From Malurus cyaneus samueli (lineage: Eukaryota; Chordata; Aves; Passeriformes; Maluridae), in NCBI GenBank assembly GCA_009741485.1, contig CM019216.1:42318872-42382871 (forward strand): 64,000 nucleotides of DNA, written 5' to 3'. Positions 9,249 through 21,200 of this stretch are shown piece after piece (the stretch's first letter is position 1; every line of letters begins with the position of its first letter). The notes under the pieces are model-generated. The model did no database searches. It was not told the DNA's origin and was given only the letters and a program-made list of their open reading frames with translations. The position numbers and the translations under genes were made by a program.

Positions 9249-12200
9249 CTGCATTACATGAAAAAAAGCAAACCAATTATTTTAAATGACACAAGCGAGG
9301 CATAAACCACTTGGGACTATTAAATCCTCAAGATTGTACCAGCAGAACAGGCACAGCCCTTCTGCACTGAGCTTTTTCCCAACATGGAGGGATCCAGAGC
9401 AGCTCCCTTCTCTGCTTCAGCCTCTCTGGCTGCTGCCAGACAGCTCATTTGGCTGCTGGTGGGTTGCTGGCAGCATCACCCACTCAGAATTGGGCAGAGA
9501 GCAACAGCAGGACTCTACAGCTCGGGTTTCAATCCTGCTAATTAAGTTCTACTTGCATGTGGTAGCACTTGAAAAAACAAGGTAAATAAGTTGACTGGAT
9601 TTAAGCAGGGCAGTGTGTTCTATTTGTGATGAAACTTACTTTATATAAAAGTTTCATAGTGAAAAAAGATGAAACTCTCATCCTGCAGTTATTCTCTGCA
9701 GACAAAAGGGACTTCAAATAAATTACTCATTTCCAGATAAGCTTTAATTAGAGTTTTACCTAGTCAGAGTCAATCAATCTGTGTTGGTTTTGCTTGGCCA
9801 GTTTTTGGAAGTGGGGGGGCCAAAAAGATGGCGCTGTGAGAGCTTCTGGAGGCTTCCACCGTGTCCAGCAGAGCCAATTGCTGTTGGCTCTGAGGATGAT
9901 GGACATGCCACTGACCAAACCTGGGCCAATTAAAGAAGTGGTTACGCCTCTGTGAAAACATATTTAGAAGAAATCAAAACAAAGGGGCACTCAGAGTAGT
10001 TTTGCCAGTGGAGGAGGAGGAGAAATATGTGAAGGATGCAGGCACCAAGGTCAGTGCAGGGAGGGGGAGGAGCTGCTCCAGGCGCCGGAGCTGGGATTTC
10101 TTTGCAGGCCTGGTGAGACATGGTGAACGGTTGTCCCCCTGCAGCCCATGGGTCCACAGAGGGTACAGAGATCCACCCGCAGCCCGTGGAGGAGGGAGTC
10201 CCCACGCCGGAGCGGGGGACACGGGAAGCGGGCTGTGTCCAGAGGAGACCCATGGAGAGAGAGGCCTTGCTCCCGATATGGAATAGCCTGGTCTTCTGAC
10301 TGTACCCTGGACAAGAGAGCCCACGTGCAACAGTTTTGGGTGACTGTTGCCCGTGGGGGACTCACGCAGCAGCAGATGTGTGTGGGCTGCTGCTCGTGAG
10401 AGTGAAGCCACGCCGGAGAGGTTCATGAAGAACTGTCTCCCTGGGAGGACCCCACGGCAACGCAAGAAGGAATTTCTCCCTCAGCTGTCACAGAGATCGG
10501 TGTGAACTGACCAACCCCACACTGTTTCGTCTGCTGCTTTGTTTATGTGGGAAGGGGAGGGAGTGGGGAGAAGATCGGTGTCTTTGGGTTGTAATTTATT
10601 TCTCATTCTCCTCTCTGACTTGGTTAGTAATAAATTCACTAGATTATTTAAGTTGTGCCTGTTTTGTCCGTCAAGTGTTTTCCTCCCTATTCTTATCTCA
10701 ACCCATGAACCTTTTTGTTAGTTTTCTTCCCCCTTCGTCTTCTCTACCCGTGTGGTGGTGGAGGAGAGCGACTGAGCAGGTGTTGTGAGTGCCTGGCTTT
10801 TAGCCAGCATTCCAAACCGCAACACAATCCCAACACAGAAACACACAGGCCACATGCACTGCTCTCCTTGTTCACGGAACTACTTGTTAATGCTGCTTGA
10901 AAGTACTTTCAACATGACAGACCTGATGGAATAAAATATCAGCAGGCACAGTTTTTGTGAAGGGAGCTATCTACAGAAAACGAAAGGCCCCTGCTTTGCT
11001 ATTTTATTTTTTATGCTTTGCAGTGTTTGCCACCTCCAACAGTTTTTACGGAATCTCAGAAATTTGCTTCCAACCACACCTGTGTTTTGTAACAGTAACA
11101 TGTTACACAGTTTATCCTGTCATTTGCATAGCTTGATCAACAAACCAAAATTGTATCCCTTTGCTTTTAAAACCAGTCCTTTTCCTTCTTTCCACGTTAA
11201 AATTATTTGGGCAAGCCAAGCCTGCACCAGCACCAAATCCCTGCAGACCAGAAACTCAGACTGGCTGGAGAGGGGCACACACGACACCTCAGAGGATACG
11301 AGTCCTCTGGCCTCCAACTGTGACCAGAAGGGACAGGATTTAAACAGCTCATTCCAAATTTGTAAGCTCAGAAATCTGCCCTAGTTCTTCTGAAAGAGAC
11401 TGTGGCTGGTTTAAGTGCGAGGGACCAAACTAAATGGTACTTGAGACGTGGTCTAAGTTCAGTTTGCGTTGAGGGGAGAAGTCTATGGCTTTTACCTAGA
11501 ACACATTATTTTTGAGTGCAGTTTAAAATAATGTACAGCTCAGTGTTATATCAGTTTTCTGCTGGCTCCAGCATGTTTATAATCTCAGAGGGCTAAAAAT
11601 TTAAGCTGTGAAGGATATTTATGCCTTCATATTAAAATAAGACAGATGCTCTTACAGAGACATCAAACACTGACTGGCACAGGATCCCAAGCCTTGCTGA
11701 ACTGTTGGGTGTTGCAGGCACAGGAGAATATTCTAATCAAACTCACTCATCCTTCTGTGGAGCTGGACCAGTCAGCCAAGTTTTGATTTATTTCAGAACA
11801 AGAGCAAAGCAAAAGGTTCAAAGTACCACAGGAAAACTGCAGAACATGCACCTCCTCACTTACTGCCATTAACAATGCAGGCAAGAGCAAATATTACAAA
11901 ATAGAGCAAGAAATCCACACCTTAGTGATAAAATATTTATGAAGTGAATTACAATGGAGTTTTTTGCAACCCCATGAGAACCTATCAAATCAATGCTTAG
12001 ACTCAGGAACATTTATATCCCTGACATTCAGACAAGCCTTTAAAATAGTTCACATGCTAGTGCTAAAAATAAATTTGAACTAAAATATTTACTATTATAA
12101 AATATGACAGTATGAAAATTAGGTGAGGGTATGCATATGCTTCCACAAGGGGAGGCATTGTGCTATGCTGTAATATATTCATGAGCACAGCCAGCTACCC

Positions 12201-15200
12201 TCTTAATTGACTTCTAGCTCAAGGGGAAAAAGCAGCTTGGAAAACTCCTGTTGAGAGGAAAGGTAACAAGAAAATCCCCAAGCTAAACCACATCCATGTT
12301 ACACATTTAAATAAATAAATTTTCTGGCCAAAACGTTTTTGTTTCTGGAACATCTGTTATCTGAATGCCAAAAAAGGTGAATCTTTTACACTCAGAGCTC
12401 TCCATCATTGCCATTATAAAAAGGGCCCTACAAATCATATGAGATAGTCATAAAATCAGAAGTAAATGAGAAAAGCATCTTCTGTTCTGATCCCCCTCTT
12501 TGCCTTACCTTTCCACAAAGCCTGGGAGAGTAACAGCTGTTGTGCTGCCTTTGACAGCAATGGGAAAAGCAAATAAACTGCAGCACATTTAACACTGGAC
12601 CATACTTCCCATTTCTGTTGGGAGCATTCAGTAACACACTGCTTTGAAATTTCAGCCTCTGCCTTTTGCTGACAGACATCTGACAACGCTTTAATCGTAC
12701 CTGGACCAGCTGTTCTTGCTTACGCTCCAGCTCTCGGATTTCTTGGTTGAGAATCACTGCCACATGCTGTGGCTGACTCCTGCATTTATTACAGATCCCA
12801 TACTGGGTCAGTTCATCACACACGGGACAGTGTAAGGTCGTGAAATACTGGGAGATGGTGCCTTTGCGTCCGTCTAGCTCACTGTGGGCAGCTGAGGCAG
12901 CCTTCTGAATCTGTTAAGGAAAATAATTAAGAGGTAATAAACTTCCAAGACAGCAGCTTGCCTTATTCCTAGATTACATAGCTTTTAATTTTTTTTTTCA
13001 AAGGAGTAAAAATGTGCAAGATGGGCTGCAGGACATGGGTTCATATACAAATGATGAACATAGATCACAGCACCCTTCTGAAGAGTGCAGCGCTGGCCCT
13101 GAAGTGAGACACTGAACAGAGCCCTCCCCCACACCTATTCCACAGGGAATCTGTAAGCAAAAAAATCCTTGGCCACATGCTAAGCTCTTGATCTCACCTC
13201 AAACTCTGCCTCCTGCAGCTGCTCCTTTCTTAGGTGTTGATCTGATTCACATCTAAACATACACTGGCTGCAGCCCTAGTGGCTGCCTTCTACATCCTAC
13301 CTGCCCTTGAGTGCCTGTGTCAAAGCAGTCCTGCTCACAGTTCTGCCATGGTAGTTTGGTCCATGGCACTGGCTCATGCTCTGATTTCCTTGGACAAGGC
13401 TCCAACACTGGCCCATCACCCTGCGAAGTTCATTCTCTACTGCTGCTGCATCACTTTTGCTTTGTGCTATCCTTCACTCTCCTCCTGCTCTGCTCCCTGT
13501 GACTTCCACGCTGTTCCTTGACCATGCAGAAAGCCAGGGCTCTTTTTACCTTTTTGAGACAGCTTGTTGGAGATATTGAAAGTGACTGCCATGGTGCCAT
13601 TGGAAAGGTAGAGAAAAGAAGAATTGAAATCAATCAGGGCTATATTAGAAGTCTGCAGTGGGAAACATGATTTACTATGCTGAAAACTACACTGAGCAGA
13701 GCAACCAAACTACACAGACACTTTCACCATCCCTTTCTGTCAGGGGATTCACAAACTAAAATCCAGCTATCTAATCCTTCTTTTCCTGCATCTCAATGAC
13801 TTCTTTAACTTTTAGGGAAGTCCTGTTTGGATATAATTGGTTTTAAATTTCTGGTGATACAAATTTTCTAAGTGTTCCTGCTGCTGGGGCATGCTACCTT
13901 TTCTGTACAGAGGAAAGATCTTCAGAACATTTTGGAAAAAACAGGAGTTCCAATATCTATTATAGAGAGATTCAAAAGGTGGTACAGCCAAACAGATGCA
14001 CATACACATACTGCTAAAATCACACAGTTATGGCAAGATATTCTCTTAAACTACAGAAGGGATCAGAAACACTGAAGATGACAGTGTGATCAACCCTGCA
14101 CAGAAGGGCTGGCTGAAAAAAATTGCTTTACTAAGTAAAAAAAAAATCCCACAGAGGTCTATGTATCAGGACTCCATGTCTGAGCATCAAACACTGCTGC
14201 AGAAAGTAATCTTTGCTGCTGCCTCATATCAACCTCCCTCCACTGAAAGTCACAAGGCCAAACACCGCACACAGACACACTGCACTTGTTAGCTCTTGTT
14301 TGGAAACACTCACCCGGGGCAGCTCGTGGTACCAGCTGAAAACATCGATGCCAATGAGCGAGAAGACCCTGGCCAGGGGGGGCAGGATCTGCTTGGTGAT
14401 GTAGTAGGTGGCGTTGAGCCTGAGGCTGGGATCCTGCAGCACTTCGACGGGGCGCCTCACCAGCTGGATCAGCGGCAGGCCGGGCATGCCGTACACGATG
14501 ACGTACGGCACTCGCTCCCCCACGCGCGGCTCCGAGCGACGGTCGTAGGCCAGCATCCTCCTGTCAAAAAATGCTCTTGAGAACGCAGCCAGAGGCAAAC
14601 TCAGAGTTATTGCATTTGCCTGTAAGCTTCCCCATCTGATCATATTAGTTGCTCTCCAGATGAATGGAGCTAGTGCCTGTTATGAAGCACAGGACCAAAC
14701 TGATTTTTAAGTTGCCTCATGATCATACCCTAAATTTCACAACTTGGAACACGAGCCCTAACAGCCCTGTTCTGTTTCAGGTCCCTTGTATTTGCATGCA
14801 GGTTATTTTCTAGCTACCCCTTCCTTAAATATTTTAATAAAGAGCAGACAGGGAGGGTACTAAAAAGAGCTCAAGTACAACTTGTGTTCTGGTCAAATTG
14901 TCCTTTGCTTTCGGAGACTGCTTGCTCAGTTGATTGATACCTGCTTCAAATTGAATTATCCTTTGCTCAGAAAGCAAAGGACAATTCAATTTGAAGCAGG
15001 TATCAGTCTTGGACTTGGATGTTATTTTATTAGAAAAACATAGCTTAATTGGAAGACCTTTTGTATTAAGCAAGGTGGCAAAATGTACCAGCTCACATTA
15101 TCTATTGCTGATAAATGATATCAACAGGATGAAATATTAACTTTAAGTAAGGTACTTCATTAAAAATGAAAAACTATGCCTGGTAATGTATTTAACAGGA

Positions 15201-18200
15201 CTGGGAGACATCACTATCACAATTTGTAACATATCTAATAACTGTGAGTGATGAGTAATCTTGGAGAGTACAAAACTCAAACTGTAAGTAACGGAAGTGA
15301 GCACACTGTTACAGCATCCTGACAAGACTTTCCTCTTCAAAGTGTGGCTCTTTCCAGGACTATAAAATGGCCTTCTAGGACCCTCTGATGCCTGATTTTT
15401 TTCACACACAGAAGGAAGTCAGGGACAACTGCTGCAACAATATTTGAAGGAGACATCTCACAGCTACCCATAACTTGACAGTACAAAGGTCAAAAGAAAA
15501 AATATCAACAATCTTCTACCCATAATGTGTCAGCACAAACATCAAGAAAAAAAAAAATCTATGAGCTCCTACTGGTGACTTGTCAGCACAAAGGTAAAGA
15601 TAAGGAATATCTATGATTGCACTTCTTTATCTCATTACCTGGTGATTTCCAGAGCAGGTACACAGGCTCCAGGTTTGTATGCTGAGCTCCCTCGGTACTC
15701 TTTAGCAAAGATGAAGTCCTGCATGCTGGCTTTTCCTTCCAGTAACTTCATGCATTGATTCTGAACATACTGCTTGATCTGACTTATGTCCCGTGTTTCA
15801 AATAGCAGCTTGATAGAACACTCAAGTATCTTTACACCCAAAGGAGAAAGGTGAGAAAAACATATATGTTTAACTAAAAAATAATTCAAATTAATCCAAT
15901 GAATTACATGGAAATACAAATACACTGCTCAGAGAAAGTACCTGTGGTGAACTAGAATGTTAATACGACAACAGACTGTAATCTCTTCCACTCTAAGACT
16001 TTCATGAACACATTACTGAACAACTTTTTCATCAGTTTGCCACATCTTTTGTGATATCATCCATACTCCAGCATTAAGATTTTTTCAACAATTATAGAAG
16101 GTTCCAGAGTATGAGAGAAGATGTTTTTCCCTGTCTTTTAGAATATTTTGCCATGAGTTTAGTAAATCCTTCCATGTGGCTACCTTTTTTAGGCTTAAAT
16201 TTTTTTTGGCATAAATTTCTTTTAATTTGTTTAAAACCAAGATTCCTAATTTCTTTTTAACCTCCCAATACACAGCTTAAAATAAACAGGCAAGAAAGCA
16301 TATTTTAAAGGAATTCTTAGCTGAACTAGATTTATGCAAGTGAGCTATTTGGCAGACACATCAGTGTGTCTCACTCATCTGGCAGTATGTTAAAGTGAAC
16401 TGGATCAAGAGAGGCCTTTCAGAGAACTTACGTGGGCCAAGGGCTTTTAATGGGGCTTTTAGGGGATGAAATATAAACTGTAAAATGCAAGCCCCTGTAA
16501 TATCGTAAAATATCTTTAATTTATCTTTCAAATCACCCATACTAGAAAAACAGATAAAGGCTAAGACAACTCAAAAAGTCTAGAAACTCTGAGAAAGAAC
16601 AAATATATAATGAAATAACAGAGTATTGCAATTTTGTTCAGAAATCTATGAATATTTTACCTTGGAAACAGCAGGACAGGAGTCCCTTCGGACTGTCTCT
16701 ATGCCTTTTGCATCAAATACTGGGTCCTTCTGGTCCAGTGTTTCATACATGTAACCCACGTACCTCTTTTTAGTTTGCAGGACACATGGCAAGTAGACCT
16801 GGAATGTTTAGAAAGAAGATAACCCAGTCTGAAATGTGTTGGGAATATAAGGTGACCTTGAACGCAGAGGGTTTCCCAAGGAATACTATGCTTGGTTGGT
16901 TTATTTGGTTTTGTTGGTCTGCTTTTTTAATTTGGTTTTTCTTTTATTAAATCATTACAACTGATAAAATAGATCAAAGGACTCAACTCATACAGGATGA
17001 GGAAGTTGGGATTCTGTAGTGCTCCATTCTTAAATCACTTTATATTTCATCTAGCTGAAGCTCAGATGGAAAATTAAATGCAGCATAAACTGTAGCAAGT
17101 ACCTTTACTTTTTTTGATTGCATTCAGCACCATTTCTAATGTAACTCTATTATCTTTCTTTCTTATAAAGATAATTTCATTTTAAACATCATAGAAGAAA
17201 ATGTTCCCAGCAAAAGTAGTGGCTTAGAACTTTTTATTTTCAAACTCTGTCTAATAAGGAGGTGCCAAAAACCAGCTAGTATCTCCATCTGAGGAAAGTA
17301 TGCTTTATAAATGCCTGTGACTGGAGAACAGTTTCTCATTAGGGTTTCTCATGAATGGATTTTTAGGGTCATGGTCTCTTTTGCTTGTTTTCTCCAAACT
17401 CTTCTTTCATTCTTGATTGTTAAAGTATTCCTTGACCAGTTTTAAATGAAAGAATGGAGACCAATTTCTTCTTCCTAGTGTTACTAGGATAATATCACAT
17501 CTTCCTGACTCTCATGGAAGAGGGAGCAGTGAGTTTACATTGTCTCAGGCTTACAAATTCTGGCTGAACTTGTTGAGCCAGATACGTACTTTGGAAACAT
17601 CCAGATCAGCTGAACGAATGCTAACTGACAGAACACCTTGCTAATGACTTTACAGTGATCAACTTTCATCAAAATCAGTAATATATTGCCTTACTCCTCT
17701 AGAAGAGATTCGTTGTGGTTAATATTTCTTCCAGAAGCCTACTGCATGGATTTTTATGGTTTTCCATTTTACAGGCATATGTATCATATGGACATATGCT
17801 GAAGTGTGCTAAGGCTGGCTGAAAAATCAATATCAGGCTTCTAAATAATGTGAATGGAGATGGTGAACATTTCCTCTACAAAGATACACACATTGGTTTA
17901 ATTGCAGGTATACAATACCAAACTGAGGGAGACATTTCCAACAACTGGTGAGACAGGAATTCAAATTGTCTGATGCTGCCAGCATGAAAAGCCACTGACA
18001 TGAAATAGGAATATTTCTTTTTATTGTTTATACCGTAGTGGTCCTCTGAACAAGGACTCCAAAATAAAACAAGGTCCCTGAGGCATTAAGGAGATTGCAA
18101 TATACCCACAAAAAGAGCACATTAGGGTTTAGAAAAAACATTTCAACTTCTTTTTTGGTGGGTTTTTTTTGTGGTTTTGTTTGTTTGCTTGGTTTGTTTC

Positions 18201-21200
18201 TGTGGGGTTGGTTGGTTTGTTTTTGTGGGATTTTTTTGTTTGTTTGCTTGTATTTATTTTTGTTGGGGTTTTTTTTGACAACACTCAAAACACTTGAAGC
18301 AAAGTATTTTCCTTTTACCTTTTCAAACTTCAGTTTAACAGGTTTGGGGTTTGTTGCTGTTACAGCTTCAGCAATTTCTTGACCAATCTTGAAAGATTGT
18401 TCCTTTGTGGCTCCCTTCAAGAGTACAAACATGCTACAAGAAATCAGACATAGAAAGTGAGTGCAAATCTGTTCAACATAGTTCCTGAAAATTATAAGCT
18501 ACAGTTTCCTGGTAGCAAGGCAGGGATGTTGCTATAGTTGCACTCCCTTCCTTCACCTAGAGATGCCAAAAATCTGAGAAACTTTGGTGTTCAGCATGAG
18601 ATGAGGAGTGCTAAAGGGGATTATGAATGCTATGACTATCTGGTGAGGCAGGGAATGAGGCACTGCAAAACTGGAGTTCCCAGGAAAGAATTATAAAGAA
18701 CTCTGGTATGCTTTTTATTTTTTTCCCAACTATGGGCAGCAACAGGATTTTACTTCCTCTCTCCAAAGATTTTTTTTTTAAATGAAACCACTATGTATTC
18801 AGTATCTTTGAAATGTCACCTCTTTTATCAAATCTGGCTGAAATCAGTCATTGGATTCACAAGTTATTAAGAAAGGAGAGCCAGACAAGCTTTGTTTCCC
18901 AATGGCTGAAAAATTAGCCAAGTGTAGAACAGAGATGGATATGCCTAGAGCATGGCTATTATTTAGATGAAAGACTGACTGTGAAAATGTATGTCAGGCA
19001 GCCTAATAATATCTTTGTATGCTCTGGTGGCTGCTTTTGAATTGTATCCACTTCTGAAGCTTATAACAGTGCCTTCCTCGAGGTGCAATGCCTACTCTGT
19101 TATAAATATTCTCCAATATAAAACTGGCATTGGAAACAGGCACAAAAATAGCAATTCGGTAAATTACATTTATATTAATTCACAACTGAAAAAGTATTTC
19201 CCCCCTCCTTCTGTTCCACATAATTTCAAAAGACAGGAAACCTTCAAAGCACTAAAAGAATCCTGTGCAAACAGGGTATTATTTACTTTGCACATTCTGC
19301 AAGCCTAAGCAACATCCAAAGAAGGTCCACATACCCTTCTCAGCATGTTGACACAAAAGCAACATCTATCTATGAAGAACAACTGTGATTTTAAAACATT
19401 ACAAGAAGCAGATCATTAATTACCTGTCTGTATCACCATATACTACATGAGCACCCCATTTTTTTGTATCATTCACCAGTTTAATGGCACGTTCCAATGT
19501 TTCTCTGGCTTTGTGGACAATGCTGTCTCCAATCTGCAAAGTCAAAGATAGATTGAAAATCTTTATTCTACTGCTAAACCAAATACTAGGTCTTAGTAAG
19601 CACAGTCTAACTGTGCTTGATCTTTTTATGAAAATTACTGACACATTATGTTTTATTTCAGGGTTTAAACACATACAGTAAATAAAAGGTTGCCTAACTT
19701 AACCCAAAATAACAAGAACTAAAGAGAAAAATGAACAAAAATTATTAAGTACTAAAATAAAGGTTTGTTTTAAACTTCTGTAGAAGTATTAAAAATGTAA
19801 GGAGCAAGACAATACTGCTTAGTATTTTCTCTAGTTTTTGGATTCTGCTGATTCCTACGAAAACTATGGAAAAGCTTTAATGTTTTACTTCCAGTATTAG
19901 AACTGTAACCAATCTGCTTTGGAAACAGTTCTACAGAAATGCCAACTCCAAATGCTCCTTTACTGGAAGAAGAAAAAGAAGACCTTTCTATTTTTCCAGA
20001 AGATCACAAATAAATCCCGAGCTGCTGATTTTCAGTACTACAAATAAAAACAGCTTTTCTGAAGGTATTTAGTTTGTTTCAAATAATAATAATATTATGT
20101 TATCTTACTAGTGTCTTTCCAACATTTTTTATGCATTTTTACCTTATGCCACCCTTACCTCAGTGCATGGCATTCTTCCAGAAAAATTAGCAGCAGTATA
20201 GCCAAAAGTAAAATTAGCTATATATTTAAGACCCAACTGACGAGCTTCAAGCATTCGAGTCACAGCCTTGTCATTCTTGTAAGCCTTCATTGACTGTTTC
20301 ACCATTACCCTGGTATTCAAGATTTCTTCCAGCATCCTTGGCAGCACACCCTTTCTTACTGAAGGCTGCCATAAAGGGAATGAAGAAAAACAAGATGTTA
20401 AGAAGCCCAACCTAAACAGAACCGTTAGTTAACCACTGTCAGGAAGACAAACTGATTAGCAAGATGCCCTAGCCACCAACAGTTTGGCTTCTCCCACAAA
20501 TATTACAAGGAACAGGCAAAGCTTAAGGACAGCTTAATAGCTTTTTGTTCTTTGTATTCATCAGCCCTGCTAATCCAATGTTTAGATAACCTTTTTAACT
20601 AAATTGCGACTTCAATATTTAATGTTAATTCTCAAACTATTAAATGCTGACAGAACATTATCTTTTAAAAATTCTGCAACTATTCTTTACTTTACATTAT
20701 GACATTAAATACATGTAAGCTGGTGGTGGGCTATTTGTAACAGCTCCAGGCCATATTCATTACACATCAGCCAGCAGGACACACAGTAACATGAGAACAA
20801 TAGAAAGCAAGTCAGGGAGTTTCATCTCCCAAATAATTTCTATTTTTCTAAGAAAGAATTCTGCTATACAGACAGGAGAAGAATGAGTTGTTACATACAG
20901 ATAATTACTGTTTGATCCCCAAACTGCACAAGTAAAATACAGTTTAATTATAGATGAAATAAGCCTTCAGCATGAAGGAAAGCGTAAAGACAGTTTACTT
21001 CCTGAACTGTCAGAAGTTCAACACTTTGACAAATATCAAAAACATTGGGAAATGAGAAACTGAATGTACTCCTTTCTATCTGCTCTTAATGCAGCAAAAT
21101 ACAAACTACAGTATCAATCTGATCTTAAGCTAGTCAGCAACAGCAGAGAAAAATGCTGTCACAGAGCACTAATATCATTACCTTGACAAAAGCTACTCCA

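Noticed and set aside
9942..10465. Overlapping open frames of up to 163 residues
   Set aside because: They lie wholly inside the solo LTR and do not resemble retroviral proteins.
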